From assembly GCF_000611645.1 (NCBI RefSeq), contig NW_014013421.1:10210-36682 (forward strand): a stretch of DNA of 26,473 nucleotides, written 5' to 3'. The position numbers were made by a program, and so were the translations under genes. The notes under the pieces are model-generated. The model was not told the DNA's origin, did no database searches, and worked only from the letters and a program-made list of their open reading frames with translations. Position 1 is the stretch's first letter. Each line of letters begins with the position of its first letter. This DNA is from Monoraphidium neglectum. Its lineage: Eukaryota > Chlorophyta > Chlorophyceae > Sphaeropleales > Selenastraceae. Of the stretch, positions 1 through 9,902 are shown piece after piece.

Positions 1-221
1 GGGGGGGGGGAAGGCGCAGTGGGGGTAGCGGGCATGCGCCTGCGTTGCATGCGCCACAACTTGGTGGCAAAACTCAGGTAGCACGGTTATTGTGCTGAGG
101 GCACACAGTTTTTGCACGGCATAGAGCGGCCCTGGGTGCCGGGTGGTGCTGCTTGTTGCCCAATCAAAGGCAGCCGGACGGGTGGTGCCCAAGGACACGA
201 ACAGCGCTGTTCCCGACTCAC
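1..221 (-). other. intron of the PFL gene (left edge)
   Basis: Follows the gtgagt donor after PFL exon 4 on the minus strand. I see no further PFL-like codons here, and the window begins with a run of ten G. The next PFL exon, expected to encode the helix after GYIDK, must lie to the left of the window. Confidence 0.6.
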
Positions 222-1474
222 TTGTCGATGTAACCGGGGCCAAAGGATGTGATGGTGGAGGGTGTCCTGGGGTCAACATCCAGCACGCCACCCTTCGAGG
301 GGAGGAGGACCGCAGTGTTAGGGGGGCGGGGACTTGACTGTGATTGCAGCATGACCCGTGCCAGGGTCCTGCCGGCCGGATCCAGCAGGCATGTGCGACC
401 ACTGCTTCAGGCAGGACAGAATAGGGCTGTGCGTGATGGCGGGTGCACCGCAACGTCCAGGGGGAGCATGCCCCTGCACGGCTGGGTGATGCCCGCATGC
501 CCACCACACGGCCGACACGACACCACAGTCATCACGGGCGCGCGCACCTTCTCCAGCTCCAGGTGGCAGAGGTCGTCCACCTCCTTGCGCAGCGCCTGGG
601 TGGCGGGGGTGGGGCCCGCCAGGAACGACGCATCACCATCGTAGGGCTTGAAGTTCTCCTGCACGTACCTAGGGGAGGATAAGGGAAGTGGGACCCATCG
701 GTTGCAAAGCGGGCTGACCGGGCCAACGGTGTGCACGTCCGTCAAGGCCCAAAGCTCCGCCACGCATGCAAGGCAGGACGGGCAGGCTCTGGTACCTGCC
801 GTCCGCACACGCTGCCGCCGCAGCATGCCAAAGGCCACATACAAAACAGCTGGGCTCAAGTGTGGGCTGGCCATCTATGGTTGCGTACCTCGCCACATCG
901 ATGGTGGTGTGCTTGGCCTTCGGAGGGGCTGCTTGGGGCTTGGCGGCTGCCTCCGCGGCGCTGGATGCGAAGGAACGCAGTCCGCTGTGCCCACCCACGC
1001 AACGCGCGCGGCGCGGGCAAGGGGGCGTGTATGCAGCGGCATTCCTGAACTCCTTGTGCATTGGATGGGCCATGCAGCACCAACATGCCGGTGCACGGTG
1101 CCAATGCAGCTCACACGCCCATGCGCACGCACGCATTTTGTGCCGTACCTCGCCGCAGCGGTGGCAGTGATCCCAGACACGGGAATCTTGTGATATGTGC
1201 GCTGAGGAGTGGTCCTGATACATGCGTATGAGGAGAAGTTTTGACACTTGGTGCCGCGTGCTCTCGGGAATCAGGATCATCAAGCCGACAATCTCGGCGC
1301 CCCCCTGACCGACCTGAGGGGCCGGTATGACGCTCCAGAGACCGATGTCACGGTTCTGCTGGCAGCGGGAACGGCCGCAACAACACCAGGGGCTTGCCGC
1401 GACATCACCCCTGCTGCAACTGTGAGAGCGGGCGCCAGCGAGAATCCCACTGGCTCGCAGCAGGTGGCTAGCAT
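222..1474 (-). CDS. PFL1: pyruvate formate-lyase, organelle-targeted, 5' part (partial)
   Basis: Glycyl-radical enzyme that converts pyruvate and CoA to formate and acetyl-CoA during algal fermentation. Exons in transcription order: 1474-1314, 984-889, 668-548, 292-222; phases agree at every junction. The mature N-terminus is diagnostic of PFL: YVQENFKPYDGDASFLAGPT (from exon 3), then GGVLDVDPRTPSTIT and FGPGYIDK. It is preceded by about 75 residues rich in Ala, Ser and Arg, an organelle transit peptide (known algal PFLs go to mitochondria and plastids). Met at 1474 is the first ATG of the exon-1 frame that I accept; Met at 1405 (MSRQAPGVV) is an equally good start. The gene continues past the left edge after the donor at 221, so the active-site cysteines and glycyl-radical glycine lie outside. 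The symbol follows Chlamydomonas usage. Exons 3-4 are certain; exon 1 is inferred from phase and composition. Confidence 0.88.
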
Positions 1475-2873
1475 CGTGCCTTGCAGGAGCGCTCTCAAGC
1501 GTGGGGCCGTCGACGATAAAGTGTCGGTCAAGAACGATCTCAGCGACAGCTCAGATTTCGTATCATGTGCACTATGTGATCAGTGTAAGATGTGTATGCC
1601 AAAAACTTTGCGGATGGTACGTGACTTGGGCCTTTCGGCGGAAGGACACCACGCACACGCGAAGCTGCTGCAGCTCGGTCTGCACACTAGCGTCATTGGC
1701 AAGAGCGCTGCGCTTTTTCCAGGCAAACGTTGCAGGGAATCACAGAGAGATGAAGCAAGGCTAGGCACTATTGATGGGACACGTCACAGCAAGTCTGTAT
1801 TGGTACAGGACACCCCAACCACCATGGCATGCACGGAAGTAGCCACTACAGGCTATAGCCGGGGCCACCAGGCGAAACAGACATGCCGTGAGACGTACAG
1901 CTGCTTTACATAAGCTGCGTGCATGCTGCATCACATGCACCCATGCATGACACCAGACTGTACAGCTGTGGGCTGCATGGCCTGTTCCGCGGACAGCACC
2001 TCAGCAACACTGGCTGCCCCTTGCGCCGCCCGTAATGTTTGTTGCCTGCTGCAAGCTTAGTCGTGTGCGTGCAGCTGTAGGAGTATCTAGGTGTGAAATT
2101 TCTCTACTTGCATGCCACGCCGTCATACGATTTCCAGCACCAGCCATCTTGAGCCTGAAGCACAGACCACAGCAGATCAGGGCTGCAGGCCATCTGCAGA
2201 TTTATGCCCATGTTTGATTGCAGCTTTCCAACCTTGTATGCACACCTGTGCAATCGTGCAGCCACCAATTGATGTATTGCAGGACTCAATTACAGAGCTG
2301 CTCCCGGACGTCATGCAATGTCATGGCGATGGTTCAGTGACAGGATTTTCAAGAGTTGGGTGCTTCAGTGGGCAGCAGGGGAGCAGTGACTTGATACAAA
2401 GGGGCCACTTGGCTTATCATGGGCCGCAATAGGTGTGGTGTCTAAGAAACGACCAGAGGCAGAGGGCTAGCGCCGCTGAGCGAGGCACAGGCGGGTGGTT
2501 GCTGTGGTGGGCAAAAGGGAGGGGAGGCGCGGCGGCACAGCCTGCAACCCAAGGCCCTGTTGTATGTAGCCAGCCAAGCATGAGATTTGGCGGCGTGCGG
2601 GCGGGCAGGCCTGGCAAATCTTCCCACTACGTTGTTTTGCCGACCCACACACCTGCGTCACCCCAGTCGAGTCCTGCCCTAGTCAATGCTCTGCGGCTCA
2701 CTACCGTACCAGCAGCCCTTCACCCAGCCAACGCCCACATCCAATGCCACTCACATGTCTATTATCACCGCTTCATGAGCAAATCATACCTGTGCAAGCC
2801 TGATCTGACAACGAGAGCTGTGAGAGTGCACTGTGATAGGGTTGCACAAGCCTGGCACCGCTTTCAAGTCACT
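1475..2873. other. divergent intergenic spacer between PFL and the secreted repeat protein
   Basis: About 1.4 kb upstream of both genes. Open frames exist on both strands, but none shows family motifs, a signal peptide followed by phased exons, or algal exon borders. It presumably carries the PFL promoter and 5' UTR on one side and the promoter of the plus-strand secreted gene on the other. I found no convincing TATA box or repeated element. Confidence 0.5.
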
Positions 2874-4088
2874 ATGATTGTGCGACTGGCGGTGGTGATG
2901 GCGTTATGGGCCGTGCTGGGCGATTCAGGTGGGCATTGCGAGTGGTGCCAGCTCGATCGCCGGTATCTCCTCAGACAGGGCGGTGAACCGAATGTTGTTG
3001 CTGCTTTGGGTTGCAGTGAAGGCCGTACAAGAGCTGGTGGGCTACCAGGAGGGATCCCTGAGGACGGTGAAGTGCAAAAGCGGTGGTTATTTCACGGGGA
3101 TCGAGGCATCCTTCGTCACGCTTGGTGGCTTCCGCGAGAAGGTGGCTGTTGGCCTGCGGCTACGCTGCAGCACGTGAGCAGCGCGCACCGCTCGAACTGG
3201 CGCGGATGCGCAGTGACGCTCGTGCAGCTTCTGCTGCTCGTGCTGGTGCTGCTGCTGCTGTTGCTGCTGAGTGCTGCTGAGTGGGATGTCGCTATAGGAT
3301 TTGCGCGCCAAGAGCCCGATTTTGGTTTGCTACTGCGTGCCTGTTGCTCGGCGGTGCACCACAAACCGGCACATGCGTGTCTCCGGCTTACTTGCGCACT
3401 CAGGGGTGCGCTTCAACTGCAGTACACCGGTGAGGTTCCTGACAGTCACGAGTTTGGGGCCAACTTTGCAACGGGCAAGGTGTTGCAGGCGCTTTGTCCT
3501 CCTGGCAAGGGCATCGCCCGAGTTCAGTGGCGGCGCGGCGAGCTTGCCGGCAAGGACGACCAGGCCTGGAGGCCCAGCGGCATGCAGCTCTATTGCGGCA
3601 CCGAGTGAGCAGCTGACAACAGGGCGGCAGGGTCGATTTGCCAGGGCCTGCTTGTAGGAGGGTGGCCAACTGACGGATCTTTCAGAGCTGTGTCAGAGCT
3701 GCCGGCTACAGGCAGTGGACGCCGTCAGCAGCTGAGTTATTGACACGGCCACTTCTCCTCTTTGTCTGCTAAGCAAGTTGCACTGGCACCTTGTGGGCGT
3801 AACAGGGATGCTGGCTTTCTCTCGACCCCTAGCATCTGCCTACTCACCCACTCTTGCCCTCTCGCGTGCTGTTCCCTCTCACTAACTCTCTGCAGGACCA
3901 TGAACCCCATCACAATTGACACAGAGACCGGCAAGACCTACACTCTGAGCGACGTGCAGTGCAGCAAGACCGCCACCCCACCGCAGTCCGCGGACGAGCG
4001 GAGAGCAGTTGAGTTGCAAGTGTGGGAGGAAATCGATTGGGTAGGGCTGCGATTCGTGGCGTGCGAAACCGCCACGCCACGTTCGTAA
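2874..4088 (+). CDS. secreted protein with three Cys-framed beta-type repeats
   Basis: Predicted 187 residues from four exons: 2874-2928, 3017-3173, 3446-3604, 3896-4088; every junction keeps phase (1, 2, 2). Exon 1 is a signal peptide (MIVRLAVVMALWAVLGDS). The mature part has three units that each begin with a Cys and end in a hydrophobic-Cys strand: unit 1 runs from TVKCKSGGYF to VGLRLRCS, unit 2 from LQALCPPGKG to SGMQLYCG, unit 3 from SDVQCSKT to VGLRFVACE. The pattern G-[LM]-[RQ]-[LF]-x(1,2)-C resembles strand ends of beta-prism proteins such as vitelline membrane outer layer protein I; that likeness is an inference from the pattern. Function unknown; an extracellular or cell-wall role is likely. 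A TGTAA signal lies at 4307. The Leu-rich stretch near 3229-3280 is intron, not a membrane helix. Confidence 0.68.
3229..3280 (+). repeat. imperfect CTG triplet repeat in an intron of the secreted repeat gene
   Basis: A run of about fifty bases of CTG-like triplets in intron 2 (3174-3445). It encodes a spurious poly-Leu stretch in one frame and poly-Gln on the other strand; neither belongs to an exon. Confidence 0.85.
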
Positions 4089-4306
4089 CTGCCAGGCTGC
4101 CGCGCAGGTGGTGTTGCGGATCATCTTCGACCATCTGTGTCTGAATATTTGATGCCATTTTTTGCTTCCTTTTGATTTCTTCTCACTCTTGCCTTGTGAG
4201 ATTGTGTTGCATGATGCGCTCAAACCGCAGTATATTTTGCAAGAGCAAGCGCATGTACCGTACGAGCTCGCAATGTCGCTAACCATCAATTTGCAAGTGG
4301 AGCTTG

Positions 4307-4311
4307 TGTAA
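4307..4311 (+). terminator. TGTAA polyadenylation signal of the secreted repeat gene
   Basis: TGTAA is the usual poly(A) signal of chlorophyte nuclear genes. This copy lies about 220 bases after the stop at 4088 and just before the stop codon of the convergent gene at 4338, so the two 3' ends nearly meet. Confidence 0.5.
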
Positions 4312-4337
4312 TATGGCTGCCGCCGGCTGCGCATGTG

Positions 4338-7300
4338 TCAGGTGGCTGACGATGCAGGGCCCCGCTCCACAAAATTACCTGTGCAAAGGTGAATTGGTGG
4401 GCTTTTAGCTTCCCACTCGCCGTGCGGCACAAACGAGGCAAGTTGATGAGTTGCTATACCTGCCAGAATGCAACGGTGCCCACGTCGCAATTGTTGGGTT
4501 GCCTCGCTCAAAATAGGCAGGGTGGATGCAGTCACAGGCGTCATTCTCCTCCGCAAAGCAAACTGACGACCAAGCATAAACAACATGTTAATTCGCAATC
4601 TGCTTGGCCCACTCACCCTTTGCCACCTTGTCCATCAGCGCATGCAGCCAGGGCAGGGGCCCCTGCTTGCTGCGCGCCCTCGCCAATGTCTCCCCTGAAG
4701 CCTGTTCCTTCAGCCGCGCCTCCAGCTTGGCTAGCATGCGTGCACGCGTCTCCTTCACAGTGCCGCTTATTTTCTGGTCGTGAACAGGAAGCGGCAGGGC
4801 ACCGCAGCGCAGCTTAGGTTCATTTTGTTTGATATGAGATAAGACATCAAGCTTGCCCACAGCTGTGGGCAGGGTCAATCACCAGCACACCAGACCGCTT
4901 GAGGGCTGCTATGCACAGGTCCGCTGCCCTACCTGCCTGCCTTCCGCCCACCTTGGTGATCTGGCCAGAGCTACTCAGCACCTCCTGCAGGTGGTCCAGC
5001 ATGCTGCCGCCCTTGGATCTTCCCTTGAATCCCAGCAGGTCCTCCAGCCGCAGCTTCCCCTTGTCTAGCCGCGCCTGCGTGTTTTTGAGGAATGTCCTGC
5101 GTGCGGCAGGCAGCGGCAGAGCTCGGGGCACGAATCAGTGTGGGCCCCAGGTACGGGGTGCAGTTGAGCAAGGGCGCGACCCCCAATTTTGGATTTGCTG
5201 CAAAACATAGCAGCACTCTCAGTGTGGTCACTAGCTACGGCCTCACTTCATCTCCATCATCCTGAAGTCATATGTCTTGTTGACAATCTGTGGTGGTGCG
5301 GCCATTTCGCCGTTCATGTCAATGACGTGACCAATGGCGGCGGTTGGCGATAAGGCCCACATGCAGAGCAGAGTGAGAGTGCTTGAAGGCACAAGGCGGC
5401 TGCACGCTGTGGCATAATGGTCCTCATCACCATGGCAGCAAAGAAGTCGGCCTCTGTTGGAAAGCGTATGGGGTTATCGATCGGCCCGCCAAACAGCGTG
5501 AAGGACACCTGCAGTGCAGGAGGAGGGATGGATTAGGATCAGGATTGTTACAAGATCCCGCGGTCGCCCGCTCCTGGAGCCATCCAGGCTCATGGGATAT
5601 GACTTGGTAGGGATGCCTTCACTGCAAGCTAGCCCGTTGCCCTGCACGCTGCGGCTCGGCTGCAACGAAACAGGAAAGCGCACAAACAAGCGCTCTGTGC
5701 TGTGATCCCTGGATTCACCTCGGTGCCATACTTGCGCTCAAACCTGCACTCAGGCCCTGACAGCTGCTCTGGCTCGCGAGATGGTCCCAGGTATGTTATG
5801 GGTGTCTGCATGGGTCATGCATGGGCAAGGGGCACATTGCTATGCCGGCACAATGTCGTACGAGCCAAATCTTTCTCTTGGCAGGTGAGTCAGGGCCACC
5901 AACCGGTTGCCGGCAGAGTTTCATCAGTGTATCAACCGCCTTACTCATGACCAGCGACGCTCATCGAGGCACCCGGCCGGCGCTTCCTCAACACCACTCA
6001 CGAAACCATACTGCAGGGACGGGCCTTGACACGCCAGTCGCAGCAGCTGCACGCTGGTCCAAGTAAGGCTGCCCTGGCCTATGACGCCAGGCGTCAGCAG
6101 GGCGCAATTGCCCCGCGCTGACGACAGTGTAAAGGTGGGGCCCACCCAGCGGGGCTTGGTGCGTGCGCCCCCAGGAGACCACTGCCACTCGCCGCATTCT
6201 CTGAGCGTGATTGGTGAGGGCAGAAGTGAGTGGCTTGTGATGGCGGATGGCAGTTCATGCCTGCAAAATTGCCCCTGCTAGGCCCTACAGCGACTGGGAG
6301 CAATCTCATCTCGAATATACGGGGATTGCACAAGCAGCAGCCCAGTACAGATATTAATTGTTCACTACTAGTAGTATTGCTCAGTATTGAGCACCTCACA
6401 ATGGGTAGATGTCGTTTTGAATTTCCCCCAGCTGTGTCAGTCGCTCTGCAATACGCGCCCCTGGGCTGAGCAGCTCATTGACGAGCGGGGACGTGGCTGC
6501 CTTCGCCAGCTGAAGGAGGCGGCTGTCCTCAGAGGTCGACTCTTCCATGGCGCCCTGCGGGTGCATGTACATACAGCCGCGGCACTGTGGTTGGATCACA
6601 GTTTTGGAGTGAATTTGTAATGAAACGTATAAGGGTGATTTACACTTCTGGGGCGTTCGAGCATTAATCACATATTCATCTCCGGCATTGATGACGGACG
6701 CCCCGCTTACCTGCAGTGCCTTGACGCGCTGTTGCAGCAGAGCCTCTGCGTCTGCTGGGCTGCCGCCAGGGGCTGCTGCATTGGGGATTCTGCGGAGGGC
6801 CTCAGTGATGTCCACCTTCAGGGGCGCCTTGGACGCGCCAGCCACCAGGGACGAGTCGCGACCAAGGATGCCAGCCAGCACGGGCCTGCAAATAGAGCGG
6901 GTCAGCTTTCCAAGAGGGTTGCCCTGAGTATCCACGCTCATCACTGGCGCTGTTGGCTGAACCATCCTGCTCGTTACTGACAGTTCCCAACTAATATTGG
7001 CTGTGCACCAAGGAGTTTGACCAGCAGTGTCCCTGACTGCTCTAATCATCCGATCCCACTTTGCACTCACCCCAGGTTGACGTTCAGCTTGCCATCGTTG
7101 TCAAGCCTGACAAGACGCTTGTTCAGCACGGCGGCCAGCTGAGAAATGGGGGGCAGAAGCTTTTCTAAAGCGCCATGCGGCTTGAGATTAAGGAACGCAC
7201 GTCAATTCAATGAAAGACATGTTTGCCCAGCAGCTGCACACCTCGTCAATATTTTCCTTTAAAGCCGTCTGCAACTTGGAATCGCCAGCCAGCGGGTTGC

Positions 7301-7819
7301 CAGCGCCCAGTGCGCCTGCAGCGCAAGCATACATTGTCCCGACATAGTTGCAGGGCACTTGCAAACACCAGATATTGCAATACAAGGTAGGCTCAAGACC
7401 CAGCCCTGACGTGCGGTGGATACATCGATGCACCACCTGTGAGCCCGAACGCCCCCAAAGCGTGAAGACCCATTGTCATTTGGGCCAGTGCCTCCTCAGT
7501 GCTGCGGAGGTCGCCGCCCAGCATCACGGCTTCTGGTGGTGCGCCTTGCTGGCCTGCAGCGCTGGGATCTTGGCCCTGGGGACTTGCGCGGCTGGCCTGT
7601 GCCCCAACAGCAGACCCTGTATATGATTGCGGAGGGCCGTTGTCATATCAGACGTTTGTGGGGTTTGGCGACGGGACCAGGCACAGGCCCTGGATCATGT
7701 GGACAACAAGAGGCGCTTGGGGCGTGATACGCTTACGCACATGCAGTGCTGGCCGAAAGCAGATGACATGCTACAATCAAGACAACTCGAATCATTGATG
7801 CTGGCCTCCGCTCTATCAT
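4338..7819 (-). CDS. uncharacterised protein with signal peptide, about 540 residues, 13-14 exons
   Basis: Not a family I recognise. Exons in transcription order: 7795(or 7819)-7741, 7616-7437, 7315-7242, 7159-7071, 6885-6711, 6554-6400, 6260-6002, 5805-5719, 5508-5431, 5287-5247, 5096-4952, 4851-4617, 4378-4338; all phases match. A 36-base exon at about 5947-5912 is possible. The start is a signal peptide (MIRVVLIVACHLLSASTA), so the protein enters the secretory path. Segments: a Gly/Ala/Gln-rich linker; an Ala/Leu-rich helical part (DELLPPISQLAAVLNKRL to LGEIQNDIYPL); a Trp- and Cys-containing, probably beta part (LRECGEWQWSPGG, GVIGQGSLTWTSVQLL, FERKYGTEVSFTLFGGPIDN); and a basic helical C-terminus (TRARMLAKLEARLKEQ). 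The 4952/4851 junction has an equally phased alternative (4933 to 4862). An apparent stop at 6396 is intronic: the gtgag donor joins TT to G at 6260 to give Leu. Confidence 0.6.
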
Positions 7820-8107
7820 GTTGCGGGCCCTCTTGCGATTGAAGCGAATGCAGTACCACGGGTGTGTCCACGGTTGAGGCCGTCTGAAGCAGTGATGAAC
7901 ACCTCGATAATAAATGCAACGAAATATGATATTCTGAGATCCTAGAATCACATAGTTGCTCGCGTCTCGACAAACTTTGACAGCGAGCCTCGGGCACATC
8001 AAACAATCTGTTAGTCTGCACAGCGCTCGCTCAGGCTCTGAATACTCGTTTATCTATCGTATCCGGATGGTTTTCAAAGCCTCTAAGCCGCTAAAACACT
8101 TGCCAAG
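7820..8107. promoter_or_regulatory. short divergent promoter region
   Basis: Less than 300 bases separate the start of the minus-strand secreted-protein gene from the plus-strand ankyrin gene, so both promoters must share this AT-richer stretch. No consensus TATA box could be assigned to either side. Confidence 0.45.
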
Positions 8108-9654
8108 ATGCCATTCGACCTCCTGGTAGGTGGTGCTGTCGACTCTCACCTCACATGCAGCACAGCTTCTGCTGCACACTGGTCTTGATGGATAGCGGTG
8201 TCATCTGCAGTGCAGAGAAGGTTTGAAACCTTGTGCAAAGTCGTGCACATGCTTGCGACTGCCTGCCCGTGCCGCCATTGCTCCTGTGCGGACCGCCCTT
8301 CGCCCCCCTGCCATGCCTGCTGGCGTCGGCACGCTCCCACAGACTGGGGTGTTTATCCCGGAGAAGAGCAACATCTGGCGCGATTGCTGCGATGGCATGT
8401 ATGACTGGGTCAAGGAGCACGTCATGGAGGTGAGAGGTGCCGTGGGTGGGGCGCGGGCGCTGAAAGCAGCGGGGGCAGGAGCAGGCCAGGACAAGGGCTT
8501 GCAAGGCCTACTGCAGTGTTGCATGGCAGCCGTGCTGCCTGGAACAAGATAGACCGTGTGTATGACATGCTACACCACCGTCCTGGTCGCAACCACAGGG
8601 CTGCACCCTGAACGAGGCAGACCTGTGCGGTGACCCACCACTGGTGCTGGCGGCCGGCAATGGTGTGGGGCGGTGGGCCTCGGCCGTTTGGACAGGGTTC
8701 AAGGCCTTGACTTGCCTGTCTAGCGCGCAGGGGCCTCTGGCGTGTGTGCGTTATCACAAGTACGCCTGTTCCTGATGGCCGCCATGCATGTAAGGGCCTC
8801 AGTGCTTCTCAATGCCTCTCTCCGTCCTCCGTTCTCCACACCAGGCCACCTGGCTGTGGTGAAGTACCTGCTGTCACAGGGCGCCGGTGTGGAGCAGCGC
8901 AGCGTCATGCAGGAGACCGCCCTCATGTGCGGCGGCCTCTTTTGTTTGTGTACACAGTCAATGTAATTTGTATGTTTTGTTGACAAGGGACAAGAGAGGC
9001 GCGGGTGTGCACACGCCTCATGGTGTTCCTTGGCACCCACACCTCACAACCTTGTCTCCCAACCCCTCGATTGCCGCGTGCAGCCGGGCCGCTCACAACG
9101 GCCACCTCAATGTGGTGGAGCACCTCCTCTCTGCCGGTGCTGCCATCGATGCACGTGACCTGGTAGGAAGCTGGCGATTTGCTCTGAAGTAGTGGGACAC
9201 TAGTGGCCTAAACCTCACAAGCCACGGTTGCGTGTGCTTATGACCTCCGCGCTTCAAGAGCCGGTGCAGTTTCTGTGCTCTTTAATGATGCCCCGTACCT
9301 TCTCTCAGGGGGACAACAGTGCGCTGCACTGGGCGGCGATGCGGGGCCACGTCGAAGTGGTGCGCGCCCTGGTGGCGGCTGGCGCTGACAAGACTGCACG
9401 CAACAAGCAGGGCTGCACGCCGATCGACCTGTGCGAGCCTCAGGTGGGTGCCCGGCTGGCCTGGCCTCTGCTCTTCAACAGGCGGTCGCTGTGTTCGGAA
9501 GGGCTGCACAGCTGTTCTGGTTGAGCGTTTCTTATTGTTGTGTCTTGATCCAGCAATCAGGAAGCTGCATCGCCTGGCTCTATGTCGTCACCCACCTTCA
9601 TCCCAGCAGTGGAGCCTGTCCTGGAGGTTCGCACGAGAGGTGCTGGCGGCTTGA
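8108..9654 (+). CDS. small ankyrin-repeat protein
   Basis: Predicted 169 residues from seven exons: 8108-8125, 8343-8429, 8599-8662, 8845-8926, 9084-9162, 9309-9443, 9610-9654; all phases agree. Ankyrin repeats follow one another: PPLVLAAGNGHLAVVKYLLS, then TALIRAAHNGHLNVVEHLLS-AGAAIDARD, then SALHWAAMRGHVEVVRALVA-AGADKTARN, and a last half repeat GCTPIDLCEP. The N-terminal stretch NIWRDCCDGMYDWVKEHV looks like a degenerate capping repeat. The protein ends WSLSWRFAREVLAA, a sensible helical cap after the last repeat. Such proteins are protein-interaction scaffolds; there is no signal peptide or membrane segment, and no partner can be inferred. The first exon is only 18 bases (MPFDLL) and is the least certain part. 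The Ile at the exon 4/5 junction arises by splicing AT to C. Confidence 0.82.
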
Positions 9655-9735
9655 TGGCACGTACTATGCTTGTGATACTGGAGGGTCGGTAAGGGCCACC
9701 CTTGCCAAGCGTGGCAGCTGTTGCTGTGATGTGTG

Positions 9736-9740
9736 TGTAA
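9736..9740 (+). terminator. TGTAA polyadenylation signal of the ankyrin gene
   Basis: TGTAA 82 bases after the ankyrin stop codon, inside a short TG-rich run. It agrees with the algal consensus and faces the minus-strand signal at 9785. Confidence 0.6.
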
Positions 9741-9784
9741 GCCGTTCCAAGGTTATACACAGCTCGGTAGAATTTGAAGCCAGC

Positions 9785-9789
9785 TTACA
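9785..9789 (-). terminator. TGTAA polyadenylation signal of the TPR-like gene
   Basis: TTACA on the plus strand, read TGTAA on the minus strand, about 115 bases past the TPR-like stop codon. Together with the plus-strand signal at 9736 it predicts that the two convergent transcripts end within a few tens of bases of each other. Confidence 0.5.
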
Positions 9790-9902
9790 GCACACACCAC
9801 CCACCACAAAAAGTCGGAGCATGAATGATGAAACTGCATTTCGGCCTTTGGGTGCAGGTGAATCTATGCGTATGTCCTTGCAGCAGGCTATGATTCTGCC
9901 AA

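Noticed and set aside
669..1283. 204-codon minus-strand frame as the start of PFL
   Set aside because: Only its 889-984 part is exon. Upstream it is Cys/His-rich and unlike a transit peptide, whereas 1314-1474 joins in phase and is a typical one.
1248..1913. 221-codon plus-strand frame
   Set aside because: It is antisense to PFL exon 1, has no recognisable motif and no phased continuation.
2433..3608. 391-codon open frame covering most of the secreted repeat gene, with a poly-Leu stretch
   Set aside because: It reads through two introns. The real exons switch frame: exon 2 uses another frame with a clear Cys repeat, and the poly-Leu part is a CTG repeat in the intron.
3898..4088. Separate small gene starting at ATG 3898
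   Set aside because: The segment joins in phase to the exon ending at 3604 (GA plus G) and carries the third copy of the repeat, so it is the last exon of the upstream gene.
5900..5950. Reading frame SAGNRLVALTHLPRERF on the minus strand as an exon
   Set aside because: It looks protein-like, but two TGA codons lie just upstream in that frame with no AG acceptor after them, so it cannot be joined unless there is a sequence error.
6396..7070. 224-codon minus-strand frame taken as a complete gene ending at 6396
   Set aside because: It reads through a gtaagc intron, and the apparent stop is the TGA of a gtgag donor. Phase-correct splicing continues to 6260.
9561..9692. Alternative last ankyrin exon starting at 9561
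   Set aside because: It is in phase but gives a low-complexity Pro/Ser tail. The acceptor at 9609 has a better pyrimidine tract and yields WSLSWRFAREVLAA, a sensible cap.
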